Assembly (NCBI GenBank): GCA_949282305.1
Contig: CASDPB010000110.1
Span: 1 to 38,323, forward strand
Length of the DNA stretch: 38,323 nucleotides
Direction of reading: 5' to 3'
Source: an uncultured Lentisphaeria bacterium
Lineage (GTDB): Bacteria; Verrucomicrobiota; Lentisphaeria; Victivallales; UBA1829
In this document: piece after piece, positions 9,628-18,805 of the stretch
How positions within the stretch are numbered: the stretch's first letter is position 1
Layout: each line of letters opens with the position of its first letter
Notes under the pieces: model-generated
What the model saw: only the letters and a program-made list of their open reading frames with translations
What the model was told of the DNA's origin: nothing
The model's database searches: none
Program-made: the position numbers and the translations under genes

Positions 9628-10775
9628 TGGCTGATTATTACGAAATCCTGGAGGTCTCGCACGAGGCGACCGATACCGAGATCAAAAAATCCTATCGGCG
9701 CCTCGCCGTCAAATATCATCCGGACAAGAATCCCGGGAACAAGGAAGCCGAGGAGCATTTCAAGGAGATTTCCCATGCCTATGAGATTCTGGGAAATCCG
9801 GAAAAACGCCAGCTGTATGACCAGTATGGGGAGGCGGCGTTTTCCCACGGCGGCGCGGGCGGCGGAGGAATGGATCCGTTCGATCTTTTCCGCGAAGCCT
9901 TCGGCGGCATGGGCGGGGGAGGGATCTTCGATTCCTTTTTCGGCGGCGGACAGTCGCGCCGTGCGGATCCGAATGGTCCCATGGACGGTTCGGATTTGCG
10001 CTATAATCTTGAAATTACGTTTGAAGAGGCGGTTTTCGGCACGGATAAAACCATTGAATTCCAGCGCATGGCGGCTTGCGAGACGTGCCGCGGATCGGGC
10101 TGCGAGCCGGGAACTTCAAAGAAGCGCTGTCAGCGTTGCGGCGGAAGCGGTCAGATTGCCATGTCGCAAGGCTTTTTCACGATTATGCATGAGTGCCCGA
10201 AGTGTCACGGAGCAGGCGTGATGGCGGAAAAGCCGTGCCGCCAGTGTGCCGGCACCGGGCAGCATAAGGTGAAGCGCACCGTGCAGGTGCATATCCCGCC
10301 GGGTGTCGATACCGGCACCCGGATGCGCGTTGCAGGAGAGGGGGAGCCCGGGCTGCGCGGCGGACGCAACGGCGATCTGTTTGTGATTACCCATGTGCGT
10401 GAGCATGAAATATTTCAGCGCGACGGACTTTCCGTCTACTGCAGCGTCCCGATTGATTTCCCGACGGCGGCGCTCGGCGGAACGGTGGATGTTCCGACGG
10501 TGACGGGCAAAACGGCATTGGAGATTCCCGCCGGCACCCAGACCGGCGACGTTTTCACGATTCGCGGCAAGGGAATGCCGTCTCTTCGCGGACAGGGGCG
10601 CGGAGATCATTATGTGAAGGTCTTTGTCGAGGTGCCGAAAAAACTTACGGAAGAGCAGCGCAATGCTTTGAAACGTTATTCCGAGGCGTTTCAATCCAAT
10701 GGAAACGGAGGCTCGCACCCTGTGCGGGAAAACTTTCTGGAAAAGGCTAAGCGCTTTTTTCAGATCGGTGCTTGA
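9627..10775 (+). CDS. dnaJ: Chaperone DnaJ (Hsp40, type I)
   Basis: A 382-residue co-chaperone with all type I parts. The J domain (residues 1-70) has the HPD tripeptide in [11 protein letters not shown] Gly/Phe-rich region follows ([27 protein letters not shown]). Four CxxCxGxG zinc repeats ([32 protein letters not shown]) precede the C-terminal beta-sandwich substrate domains. It stimulates DnaK ATPase and delivers clients; dnaK and grpE are not in the window. Coupling directly to htpG rather than to dnaK is less common and would keep DnaJ and Hsp90 levels in step. Confidence 0.96.
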   Translation: MADYYEILEVSHEATDTEIKKSYRRLAVKYHPDKNPGNKEAEEHFKEISHAYEILGNPEKRQLYDQYGEAAFSHGGAGGGGMDPFDLFREAFGGMGGGGIFDSFFGGGQSRRADPNGPMDGSDLRYNLEITFEEAVFGTDKTIEFQRMAACETCRGSGCEPGTSKKRCQRCGGSGQIAMSQGFFTIMHECPKCHGAGVMAEKPCRQCAGTGQHKVKRTVQVHIPPGVDTGTRMRVAGEGEPGLRGGRNGDLFVITHVREHEIFQRDGLSVYCSVPIDFPTAALGGTVDVPTVTGKTALEIPAGTQTGDVFTIRGKGMPSLRGQGRGDHYVKVFVEVPKKLTEEQRNALKRYSEAFQSNGNGGSHPVRENFLEKAKRFFQIGA

Positions 10776-10902
10776 GTTTTTCGGGTTTTAGGATTGGAGC
10801 CGGGAGAAGGCAGGAGTCCCGCCGGACATCATGCCTCTCCTGCCGTATCAGGGAGTGAGAAACCGGTGTTTTTCCCGGCAGTGTGAACGGAAGGAGTTGC
10901 CG

Positions 10903-11949
10903 TTGAGTGTCACATTACAGGAAGTCGCGCTTGCCGCGGGAGTGTCGGGACAGACTGTTTCGAGGGTGATTAACAACCGGCCCCATGTGAGTGCGAAGGT
11001 TCGCCGGAAGGTGCTTGAAGCAGTTCAGCGGCTCGGCTATACACCATCGGAGTCCGCCCGGATTCTGCGTTCCGGAGGACGCGCGCAACTTTCCGGCGGC
11101 ATGATGCGGCTCGGTCATATCGTCCCCCCGCTCGGAAGAGACTACTGGCACTTTGAACGGGAGCGTCTTCAACTGACGGAGGCGTTTATCCGGGGCGGCA
11201 TGATCCAGACTTTTTACCTGACGAGCGATGCTCTTTTGAAGGATGAGCAGCTGTTTCATTATATGATTGACCCGGCAAAGGTCGACGCCCTGTTCATCAC
11301 AATGTGCGACGAGGAACTGCGGAAGGCTCTGGACCGCCGTCTGCCGCAGGGATTCCCGATTGTGACATTCAACCTGGAAAACTGGCACGGGCAGGTTTAT
11401 ATTGACTTTGAAAGCCAGATGGAAAAGGCGATGGAGCATCTTTACGGGCTCGGGCACCGCCGGATCGGTTTTCTGGGCGTGACTTCTCCGCGGAACGGTG
11501 AGTATGAATGCCGTTACCGGTGTTATCTTGATTTCATGGAAAGGCGCGGTTTGGAGATCGTAGCCGGCTGGGCTCCGTCCGGCGGGGATTTTCATGACTC
11601 CCTGTCCGGCGCATCCCTTGCCGAAAAGCTGCTCCGCTCGGAATGCCGTCCGACGGCGCTTGTCGCCGCATCAAGTTCGATTGCGATTTCCGGTGCGAGT
11701 TTTCTGTTGAATCACGGCGTCAGGATTCCGGAGGATATTTCTCTGATTGCGATCGGTTCAAACCGGTTGAACCGTCTTTTCGTCCCTTCCATCACCTGCT
11801 TCGACATTGATTACTCGCTGGTAGGAGACGAGATTGTGAGGCTTCTGAAAGAACAGCGTGAAAATCCCTCCTTCCAGCCCGTTACAGTGAAAATTCCGAA
11901 CCGGCTTCTGCCGTTGAAATCCACGATGGAAAACCGGGCTGCCGTGTGA
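10903..11949 (+). CDS. LacI-family transcriptional regulator (orphan)
   Basis: A 348-residue protein with a LacI head (VTLQEVALAAGVSGQTVSRVI, then RKVLEAVQRLGYTPSESAR) and a PBP1-type sugar sensor (HLYGLGHRRIGFLGVTSPR, GVRIPEDISLIAIGSN, then the late VPSITCFDIDYSLVGDEIV). I place the start at TTG 10903 because AAGGAG lies 6 nt upstream and the helix-turn-helix then starts at the normal distance; the in-frame ATG at 10831 would add about 24 unlikely residues. No enzyme gene is directly co-transcribed: the next gene, another LacI member, has its own consensus promoter. Its target is unknown. Confidence 0.88.
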   Translation: MSVTLQEVALAAGVSGQTVSRVINNRPHVSAKVRRKVLEAVQRLGYTPSESARILRSGGRAQLSGGMMRLGHIVPPLGRDYWHFERERLQLTEAFIRGGMIQTFYLTSDALLKDEQLFHYMIDPAKVDALFITMCDEELRKALDRRLPQGFPIVTFNLENWHGQVYIDFESQMEKAMEHLYGLGHRRIGFLGVTSPRNGEYECRYRCYLDFMERRGLEIVAGWAPSGGDFHDSLSGASLAEKLLRSECRPTALVAASSSIAISGASFLLNHGVRIPEDISLIAIGSNRLNRLFVPSITCFDIDYSLVGDEIVRLLKEQRENPSFQPVTVKIPNRLLPLKSTMENRAAV

Positions 11950-12021
11950 TCCGCAAGGCGTTATGATCGGAAAACGTACTGTTATTTTTTGATTTTTTAT
12001 CGGAATCTTCCGTTTCAGGTA

Positions 12022-12049
12022 TTGACAAATCAGGATTTTTCCCTATAAT
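12022..12049 (+). promoter_or_regulatory. Near-perfect sigma-70 promoter for cassette 2
   Basis: TTGACA (12022-12027), a 16-bp spacer and TATAAT (12044-12049) lie 46 bp before the LacI-type gene at 12096. A palindrome follows directly at 12053-12086. Confidence 0.85.
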
Positions 12050-12052
12050 TAA

Positions 12053-12086
12053 ATATATGAAAATTTAATATTAAAAAATCATATAT
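12053..12086. promoter_or_regulatory. Nested palindrome, candidate operator at the transcription start
   Basis: Outer arms ATATATGA (12053-12060) and TCATATAT (12079-12086) are exact inverted repeats. The inner 12 bp TTTAATATTAAA (12064-12075) is itself a perfect palindrome on the same centre (12069.5). It covers the expected transcription start of the downstream LacI gene, so autoregulation is plausible. Confidence 0.6.
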
Positions 12087-12095
12087 GGAAAAATC

Positions 12096-13100
12096 ATGGC
12101 GGGAATGCTGAAAATCATATCGGAACGTGCAGGGGTTTCACAGGCCGCGGTATCGCAGATCCTGAACCGGCGGCCCAACGATTACAGTTCGGAGGAGACG
12201 AAGAGGCGTGTTTTTTCGATTGCCCGCGAACTCGGTTACAAGCAGAAATTCGGGCACAAGCTGCTGCGCGGGGAAAAGACGAAGACCGTGGCGATTGTCC
12301 TTTCCATGCAACGGCTGATTCTGGAGGAGCAGAATCAGCGTCTTGTCCTGCTGCTTCTGGACAAATTTGAGAGAGCCGGGTACGTGACGTATCTTCAAAC
12401 GGTTGCCGGGGATGAGGAAGAAAATCTGAAAATGGTCCGGGAGCTGATCCTGCGCGGAACCGATCATTTTGTCTGGCTCGGGAATCCGACCGGGTTCCAG
12501 GCGATTGAAGAGGAGATATTATCGAACGGGCGCAGCGTCATCGGCTTTGCTTCGGGTTTTCAGCGGAATCTCCGGAATGACAGTCTCTGCTCAATCGACG
12601 TCACACTGCGGAAGTTTCTGCAGGAGGGCCGTTCCAACTTCAGACTGCTGCTCGGCACTCCGAATCAGGTGGAACGGATTCAGGTCGTCTGCGCCCTTTT
12701 CCCCGGCCTCTCCTGTGAAGAAGTCTTGCGGCGGTATATCGTCTTTCTGGATTTCAACGGAGAAGTGGACAGCATTGACGAGCTGACTGCGATGGGATAT
12801 GAGAAGACGCGCGGGATCATGACCGCCGATCCGTCGGTTTCCGCCCTGATGTATCTTTCGGACTATTTCATGCTGGGCGGCATCCGCTATCTGCACCGGA
12901 ACCATTATGTCATCGGCAGGGACATCGTGCTTTGCGGACACAACAACATTCATGCGGTGCGGAACCATATTTTCCCGCTCTCGACATGGGAGATTGATAC
13001 GGAAACGATCTCCTCCATTCTTTTTCGGGAATGTGCCGGAAGCGGCAGGATGCAGATGCGGATTCCTTCAAAATATGTTACAATCAAAGGAGAACAGTAA
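12096..13100 (+). CDS. LacI-family regulator of cassette 2
   Basis: A 334-residue protein. The N-terminal head ([19 protein letters not shown], then [16 protein letters not shown]) is a LacI helix-turn-helix plus hinge. The rest is a divergent PBP1-like sensor ([54 protein letters not shown]). The sensor is more divergent than in the gene at 10903, so the ligand cannot be guessed. The pseudopilin starts 2 nt after the stop codon, so the two are surely one transcript. A consensus promoter and a large palindrome lie upstream and suggest self-repression of the whole cassette. Confidence 0.87.
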   Translation: MAGMLKIISERAGVSQAAVSQILNRRPNDYSSEETKRRVFSIARELGYKQKFGHKLLRGEKTKTVAIVLSMQRLILEEQNQRLVLLLLDKFERAGYVTYLQTVAGDEEENLKMVRELILRGTDHFVWLGNPTGFQAIEEEILSNGRSVIGFASGFQRNLRNDSLCSIDVTLRKFLQEGRSNFRLLLGTPNQVERIQVVCALFPGLSCEEVLRRYIVFLDFNGEVDSIDELTAMGYEKTRGIMTADPSVSALMYLSDYFMLGGIRYLHRNHYVIGRDIVLCGHNNIHAVRNHIFPLSTWEIDTETISSILFRECAGSGRMQMRIPSKYVTIKGEQ

Positions 13101-13102
13101 AG

Positions 13103-13852
13103 ATGAGAACGTATTGGCTGCGGCGCGGAATGCGGAACGGACAAAAGAGGAGCGGGACAGCCGGAGGGCATCTGCCGTGTTCTCCGTTTCCGTTCAGGCG
13201 CGGAAGAGATGTATTTACATTGATAGAACTGCTGATTGTAATTGCGATCATTGCGATTCTTGCGGCGATGCTGCTTCCCGCTTTGAGCAAGGCAAGAGAA
13301 AAAGCCAGGGGGGTGTCATGCACTGCGAATGTGAAGTCATTGGGAACTGCCTGTCTGATGTATGCCGCTGACAACGGGGAATACATGCCGGGGGCGGTTG
13401 AGGCCTGCGGGGATATCTGGCTGCGCCCCGTGGCTCCCTATTATGGAGCGCGGGATGATTATACCGTGGTGCCGAAACTGCTGTTCTGTCCGTCAGTTCA
13501 GGACAGGCATTCATCTTGGTGGCATACCAGTTATGCGCTGAACTGGATGCTGGGCAGTGCATATATATTGCCTCCGCAGGGAGAAGGAGTTCCGAAAATG
13601 TCGCGCATCCGGCATCCTTCAAAAGTCGTATTGCTTGGAGATTGGGCGCCGGAAAGCTATCGCGTCATCATGGCGTATGAATTTTATACATCGGCAGGCC
13701 GCCGGCAGACGGTGTTACGGCACTCAAAACGGGCGAATATGGCATTTGTCGACGGACATACCGGAACTTTGACAGGAGACACATGGAACGGCCCGACTGT
13801 GGTGACGCATTCCAAAGGTTCCGTCAACCTGCCATGGGACCCATGGGAATGA
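13103..13852 (+). CDS. Type II pseudopilin-like protein with H-X9-DG motif (cassette 2)
   Basis: A 249-residue protein. The leader (about 37 residues, [14 protein letters not shown]...RRGRDV) is unusually long and basic, then [19 protein letters not shown] and [14 protein letters not shown] as in the other copies. Near the C-terminus [18 protein letters not shown] keeps the His-X9-Asp-Gly motif. The residue before the predicted cleavage site is Val rather than Gly. ATG 13103 is chosen over the upstream in-frame start because AAAGGAGA precedes it and the upstream codons overlap the regulator. The secreted TIM-barrel gene follows after 70 nt. Confidence 0.9.
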   Translation: MRTYWLRRGMRNGQKRSGTAGGHLPCSPFPFRRGRDVFTLIELLIVIAIIAILAAMLLPALSKAREKARGVSCTANVKSLGTACLMYAADNGEYMPGAVEACGDIWLRPVAPYYGARDDYTVVPKLLFCPSVQDRHSSWWHTSYALNWMLGSAYILPPQGEGVPKMSRIRHPSKVVLLGDWAPESYRVIMAYEFYTSAGRRQTVLRHSKRANMAFVDGHTGTLTGDTWNGPTVVTHSKGSVNLPWDPWE

Positions 13853-13922
13853 AAGAGACGCGCAGAGAGTGTGTTTCTGTCGATGACATTGTTTTTTTCA
13901 AGACAACCGAAAGGATGAAGTA

Positions 13923-16118
13923 ATGAAGTTTCAATATCTGACCGCCCTGACCGCATTGCTGCTTGCCGCTTTGACTGCCGCCGCCTCTCCGTGGAAACAT
14001 TCGACTTTCTGGAGTGAAGATTCCCTGCCGTCCCTTCCGGGAACTCAGGTGAACCGGATGGTCGCGGATGACGGTGAGTGCATGATTGCCGGCAATCAGG
14101 GGATTGCATTGTACCGTTTTGAAAATGGAAAATACAGACGCTATGCGTTCAGGGCTTTCCCTGAACTGCTCGATGCGGTAAGACTGGGAAGGGAAGTTGT
14201 CCTGCTTGACCGGGACGGTCTGGGAGTCTGGGACCCGGCGGCGAACCGCGTCCGGCGCGTCGGCAAATTGAAGAATCTGTCACAGTCCTATAATCTGCCC
14301 ATGCTTGCGGCGGTTCCCAGGGCAGGGAAAGTGCTGGTCGCCGTGCAGAACGCCCTCTATGAATTTGATCCGGAAAGTCTGAGGCTTGAATATGCAAAGA
14401 TTGGAATCCGTGGCGGAAAAGGTGCTGTGACCGGGCTTCCGGATGGTTCGGCTGCGGTATACAACATGGACAGACTTTATCGTTATGACGGCAGGTTTCA
14501 TGAGTTGCCTCTCCCAAAGGGATTCAAACAGTTTGAGGCTTTTCATCTGGGATGTTCCAATGACGGACGGTATCTCTATTTCGGCAGTCCCCTTGCCGCC
14601 TACGAACTGGCGTCGGGCAGGATCGTCCGCACCGTTCCCGAACTGAGGTTGATCCGCTGGGGATTTGCAACCGACACGCGCCGCAATGTGCTCTATGCCG
14701 CCGGCTGGCGGGATGTCAATGTGTTTGCCAATGCCGATGAGCCGGAAAAATGGAAGGAGATTGACCGTCTTGGCAGTACTGATGCGGTTCCGCTGTATAC
14801 GCACCGTGATGTGGCTCCGGCTGCCTGCGGCGGTTCTCTCTGTTATCTGCCGGAGAGCGATGAGCTGCTTTTCAGCGGACGCCCCGGAGTAACGATTCTC
14901 GGTTCGGAACCGCATTCCGGCGGATTGGTCTCCGGTACCGGCGGGAATCAGTTCCTTGTGGACAACAGTGCCATCCCCGGCAGCAGCGCATTCCATCGCG
15001 CCTTGCGGGAACGCAAGTTCATCGGAGCGTGGGTGACGACCAGCCACGGTGTTACGGCGGAAGCGCTGGATAACATGAAGCGTTCCGGAATCAATGCAAT
15101 CATCCACATGGTGTTTCAAATAGGGCACGGAAGTTTTTATCCTCCCCACGATGTCCGCCGGACGGTGATTGAAACCGGAAAACTTTGTGCAGAGCGCGGC
15201 ATGACATACCTGATTGCGCTTACTCCGCACAATATTTCAATCAACAACTCGAAACGGACTTTCCGCAAATTCGTTCTGCCGGACGGTTCGACGGGATACC
15301 ATACCAGTCCGCCGCGGAATCCGAAGTTTACAGTCCGGGATTTTCCCTGCTATCTGGATCGCGAGTATTCCGAACAGGCGGGCATCCGGCATAATATGGT
15401 TGAGTTCGCCAAACTTGCCGCGGAAGCGAATATTGCGGGGATTGTCTTTGAGCTGGGAGATGGAATTTCGCCTACCAACCTGAGAAGCCATCATCACTGT
15501 TACTGCGATGACTGTTTTTACCGTTTTGCCCGGGACAACGGTCTGGCTGTTTCCGGGATTCCTCCGCAGAAACGGGCGGAATACCTGAGAAAAAACGGTA
15601 AAACCGCCGCTTATGCCGAATGGCAAACCGCGGAACTGGCGGAACTCTGCCGCGAAGGATACGCCGCCATGAGGAAAATTGCCCCCGGCATGTGCGCCGC
15701 CGTGATGCTGCCGGAAACGGCAAGCGACTATACCGGAGAATGGCTGTATACGGCATTCATTTCCGGTTTCCAGCTTCCCGGAACGCCTGTTCCTGTCTTT
15801 TCCGAACAGACCTATGCGGTTCCATACATGCCGGAGCTCTGCAATAAACTGGAGGAAAAATGGAAAAGGACGGGACTTGAAACACTGCTGATTCCCGGAC
15901 AGGTCAATTACTGGGTGCCGCCCGCCGTGCTTGCCCGCCGTGTGAAGACCTATCTTGAACATACGCCAGGAATTTACTATTATCACAACTACCGGTGGTA
16001 TACCGGAAGGCGCGGTGAAAAGTTTTACAGTCCGCTGAATCCGAAGTTCCGGACTGGCTCCTACACCCTCGGCGAGTATATGGATCTGCCCGATCCGCTT
16101 TGCGAAGCGAAGGAATGA
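13923..16118 (+). CDS. Secreted two-part protein: propeller-like N-terminus plus TIM-barrel glycosidase-like domain
   Basis: A 731-residue protein with signal peptide MKFQYLTALTALLLAALTAAAS and AAGGATG before the start. Residues ~25-330 read as repeated short beta-strand blades (DGECMIAGNQGIALYRFENG, GLGVWDPAANRVRRVGKL, ALYEFDPESLRLEYAKIG), suggesting a beta-propeller. Residues ~360-720 look like an (alpha/beta)8 barrel of the glycosidase-like type: GAWVTTSHGVTAEALDNMKR, ERGMTYLIALTPHN, IAGIVFELGDG and the cysteine cluster HHHCYCDDCFYRF, a CxCxxC...F pattern seen in several glycosidase-like barrel families. The Glu in VFELGDG is a candidate catalytic residue. The substrate is unknown. It is the effector of cassette 2. 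Confidence 0.75.
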   Translation: MKFQYLTALTALLLAALTAAASPWKHSTFWSEDSLPSLPGTQVNRMVADDGECMIAGNQGIALYRFENGKYRRYAFRAFPELLDAVRLGREVVLLDRDGLGVWDPAANRVRRVGKLKNLSQSYNLPMLAAVPRAGKVLVAVQNALYEFDPESLRLEYAKIGIRGGKGAVTGLPDGSAAVYNMDRLYRYDGRFHELPLPKGFKQFEAFHLGCSNDGRYLYFGSPLAAYELASGRIVRTVPELRLIRWGFATDTRRNVLYAAGWRDVNVFANADEPEKWKEIDRLGSTDAVPLYTHRDVAPAACGGSLCYLPESDELLFSGRPGVTILGSEPHSGGLVSGTGGNQFLVDNSAIPGSSAFHRALRERKFIGAWVTTSHGVTAEALDNMKRSGINAIIHMVFQIGHGSFYPPHDVRRTVIETGKLCAERGMTYLIALTPHNISINNSKRTFRKFVLPDGSTGYHTSPPRNPKFTVRDFPCYLDREYSEQAGIRHNMVEFAKLAAEANIAGIVFELGDGISPTNLRSHHHCYCDDCFYRFARDNGLAVSGIPPQKRAEYLRKNGKTAAYAEWQTAELAELCREGYAAMRKIAPGMCAAVMLPETASDYTGEWLYTAFISGFQLPGTPVPVFSEQTYAVPYMPELCNKLEEKWKRTGLETLLIPGQVNYWVPPAVLARRVKTYLEHTPGIYYYHNYRWYTGRRGEKFYSPLNPKFRTGSYTLGEYMDLPDPLCEAKE

Positions 16119-16141
16119 TTCCGGTCGCTGACTTCCCGGTT

Positions 16142-16882
16142 TCATGATGCCTTGACGAACACCGCGACGTATTCGAGATTTCCCTTCGGGCCTTTCAGCG
16201 GGGAGTCGGATACGTCGCGGAGCGTCCATTGCAGATTCTCTTTTACGAATGTGCAGACTTTGTCCAGCGCCGCCTGCCGGACCGCGGGATCGGTGACGAC
16301 GCCGCCCGGGGGAACGTCGTGCTTCGGAGCCTCGAACTGCGGTTTCACCAGAATGAAAGCCATGGCGCCCGGCTTCATGACACTGTCCGCCGCGCACAGG
16401 ATTTTCGTCGCGGAGATGAAGGAGACGTCCATGCTGAGAAGATCCACGGGTTCCGGAATTTCCGCGGGTGAGAGATTGCGCGCATTGACGCCCTCCAGAC
16501 AGATCACGCGCGGATCGGAACGCAGTTTCCAATGGAGGAGTCCTCTGCCGACATCCACCGCGTAAACCTTTTCCGCTCCGTGTGAAAGCATCAGATCCGT
16601 GAAGCCGCCGGTGGACGCTCCGATGTCCGCCGCTGTTTTTTCCGTCAGGTCGGGCGCGAATTTCTCAAGGGCGTCCTTGAGCTTGAGGGCGCCTCGGCTG
16701 ACGAACTCGTTGCCGCTGTCGACGATCAGGACGGTGTCCGCGGGGAATTCCTGCGAGGGTTTCATGACAAGCGCGTCTTTGCCGCTCCTGACCTTGCCCG
16801 CCATAATCAGCAGTGCGGCATCCTGGCGGCTTTCGCAGTGACCGTGTTCGTATAAAAGTTCGTCTGCACGCTTTTTTTTCAT
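16142..16882 (-). CDS. tlyA: TlyA-family rRNA 2'-O-methyltransferase
   Basis: A 246-residue protein with an N-terminal S4 RNA-binding domain (KKRADELLYEHGHCESRQDA, LIMAGKVRSG) and a C-terminal RrmJ/FtsJ-like methyltransferase (KTAADIGASTGGFTDLML for SAM binding, VYAVDVGRGLLHWKLRSD, LLSMDVSFISATKIL, AFILVKPQFE with the catalytic Lys). TlyA proteins methylate cytidines in 16S and/or 23S rRNA and affect capreomycin-type drug response; the older name hemolysin A is misleading. I use ATG 16882 because the longer frame would overlap the divergent phosphatase gene and adds a non-conserved stretch. It is monocistronic, convergent with cassette 2. Confidence 0.92.
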   Translation of the reverse strand: MKKKRADELLYEHGHCESRQDAALLIMAGKVRSGKDALVMKPSQEFPADTVLIVDSGNEFVSRGALKLKDALEKFAPDLTEKTAADIGASTGGFTDLMLSHGAEKVYAVDVGRGLLHWKLRSDPRVICLEGVNARNLSPAEIPEPVDLLSMDVSFISATKILCAADSVMKPGAMAFILVKPQFEAPKHDVPPGGVVTDPAVRQAALDKVCTFVKENLQWTLRDVSDSPLKGPKGNLEYVAVFVKAS

Positions 16883-16994
16883 AAAAACTCTCGTATTTTC
16901 CTCATTATAATGCTTAAAACAGATTGAAAAATTCACGAAATGCAATAAAGTTAAGCGTAATTGTAATAATTTCAAACGGAGCAAGATCAGTTTC

Positions 16995-18425
16995 ATGAAA
17001 ATTCCTGTGATTATTTTGGTGCTTCTGGGTTTTGCGGCTTTGATTCTGATTGCCGTCTGCATCTGCCAGAGAGCCAGAATTTACCTCCTGCGCCGCCGTC
17101 TCAAGACCGCGATGCACAACAGCGTTGAGATCAGCAATTTCCTGGCGCTGTTTTCCCGCAACCTGAAAACCAAGGCGGAATTCGACAACTGGATGAACGT
17201 GACCGCACGTTATGTGGCGGAACTTGTGGATGCGCAGAGCGTCTGCATTTTCGGTCGCGACGGGGATTTCCTGCGCGCCGCCGGAGTGTCGGGGCCCTTT
17301 CCGCTGTTGCACAAGACTTCCAACTATGTGATGACGAAACCGAAATACATTCTGGAGCAGCTGCGGCGCGAACGGCTCAGGATCGGCGACGGCATTCTGG
17401 GCGGGGTGGCGCAGACGAATCAGGAAATCGTGATCGGGGATGCGATGAACGACGAACGGGTGAGCATGATCGATCCGATTGTCCCGATTGACTGCCTGAT
17501 GGCGGTGCCGCTCTCCAATGAGGGAGTTGTGACCGGCGTCATGTGCGCCGTCAACAGCGGAGAGCACGGGAGCACGTCGTTTACTTCGGAACAGGTGTCG
17601 CAGTTCAAATTCATTGCGACGCAGGTCGTCCTGGCGCAGAATATTCTTGCCGCGTATGCGAATCTGAGCGAACAGCAGCGCATCAACCAGGAGCTGGAGT
17701 TCGCGCGCAATATGCAGCGTTCGCTTCTGCCGGAGAGCTTTCCCGTGTGGGGCAGTTTTTCCGTGCAGGCGTTTACGCGGGCGTCGAAAGAGGTCAGCGG
17801 CGATTTTTATGATTTTGTCCAGATTGACGACGACCGGCTTCTTGTCGTGATCGGAGACGCCTGCGGCAAGGGGATTCCCGCCTGCATGATTATGTTCATG
17901 ACGCGCAGTTTCATCCGCTCCAACATCGACCGTTTCACCTCCTTGAAGGATCTTCTGCTGGAGCTGAACGACAATCTTTACCGCGACACCGGTGATGAAC
18001 GTTACATCACTCTGGGGTGCTGTCTGCTGAACAAACGCGACATGACGCTGGAATATGCGCGCGGCGGGCATACGGAGCTGCTGGTTTACGTGCGGGAACA
18101 TATCCGTGCGATTTACCCGGACGGTTCCGCGCTGGGAATTCTGCCGAGCGAACTTTCCGATTTCGACTGTTTCTGCATGGAATTTACGCCCTCGATGTCT
18201 GTTCTGATGTTTACGGACGGGGTCAATGAGGCGACGTCGCCGAGAACCAACGAGTATTTCGGCGTGAAGCGCCTGACCGATCTTTACAGGGAATCGTGTA
18301 TCCGGGGGGATTCCCCCGAAGACCTGATTTACAATGTGATCAATACGGTTGACACCTTTGCCGAGACACCGAACGGGGAAGGGCAGGAGGATGACCAGAC
18401 GATGGTCATTATCCGGCATATTTGA
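16995..18425 (+). CDS. Membrane-anchored GAF plus PP2C (SpoIIE/RsbU-type) serine phosphatase
   Basis: A 476-residue protein. One N-terminal membrane helix (IPVIILVLLGFAALILIAV) is followed by a coiled stretch and a GAF domain (about 65-215; ARYVAELVDAQSVCIFGRD, AVPLSNEGVVTGVMCAVN). A linker helix (ELEFARNMQRSLLPESFP) leads into the SpoIIE-type PP2C phosphatase, with metal-binding acidic residues in SGDFYDF, IGDACGKG, FTDGVNEA and EDDQT. Such proteins dephosphorylate anti-anti-sigma factors or similar partners in partner-switching stress signalling; no anti-sigma partner is visible here. The following lipoprotein gene starts within 20 nt, so co-transcription is likely. Confidence 0.92.
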   Translation: MKIPVIILVLLGFAALILIAVCICQRARIYLLRRRLKTAMHNSVEISNFLALFSRNLKTKAEFDNWMNVTARYVAELVDAQSVCIFGRDGDFLRAAGVSGPFPLLHKTSNYVMTKPKYILEQLRRERLRIGDGILGGVAQTNQEIVIGDAMNDERVSMIDPIVPIDCLMAVPLSNEGVVTGVMCAVNSGEHGSTSFTSEQVSQFKFIATQVVLAQNILAAYANLSEQQRINQELEFARNMQRSLLPESFPVWGSFSVQAFTRASKEVSGDFYDFVQIDDDRLLVVIGDACGKGIPACMIMFMTRSFIRSNIDRFTSLKDLLLELNDNLYRDTGDERYITLGCCLLNKRDMTLEYARGGHTELLVYVREHIRAIYPDGSALGILPSELSDFDCFCMEFTPSMSVLMFTDGVNEATSPRTNEYFGVKRLTDLYRESCIRGDSPEDLIYNVINTVDTFAETPNGEGQEDDQTMVIIRHI

Positions 18426-18439
18426 GTAAGGAGGAACCT

Positions 18440-18784
18440 TTGAAAAAGAAACTTTGCATTGTATCGGCATGTGCCGTGTCTCTGCTCCTGTTTGCATCGT
18501 GCAAATCGGACGACGATCCGTTCGCGGATATTTCCACGGCGAAAAAGGACCATTCGGCAGAGGAAAAACAGAAAAAAAGCAATTCGCTGCTGGGGCAGCT
18601 TGATTTCAGCGGCAGTGAACGGGCGAAGCGCAAGGCGAGACTCCGCGATGTTTCACGCCCGCTGAACGACGACAGCAAGGAGGGACGGGTCTTCCCGTGG
18701 CGCGACAGCAATACGCGGCGCAGCGAAGCATTGCACGACAGTATGCGGAGCGACGACAGCGGCCCCGTTTATTATGACTGGTAA
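18440..18784 (+). CDS. Small predicted lipoprotein of unknown function
   Basis: A 114-residue protein starting at TTG 18440, chosen because AAGGAGG ends 5 nt before it and the product then begins MKKKLCIVSACAVSLLLFASC. This is a lipoprotein signal with lipobox FASC and acylated Cys21. An in-frame TTG at 18422 is possible but has no ribosome site. The mature chain is highly charged and low-complexity (KSDDDPFADISTAKKDHSA, then Lys/Arg-rich) and probably disordered, ending SGPVYYDW. No family was recognised. It lies between the phosphatase and hldD genes, which suggests an envelope-related operon. Confidence 0.7.
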   Translation: MKKKLCIVSACAVSLLLFASCKSDDDPFADISTAKKDHSAEEKQKKSNSLLGQLDFSGSERAKRKARLRDVSRPLNDDSKEGRVFPWRDSNTRRSEALHDSMRSDDSGPVYYDW

Positions 18785-18805
18785 TTTTAAGGGAAAGGCA
18801 GGAAA

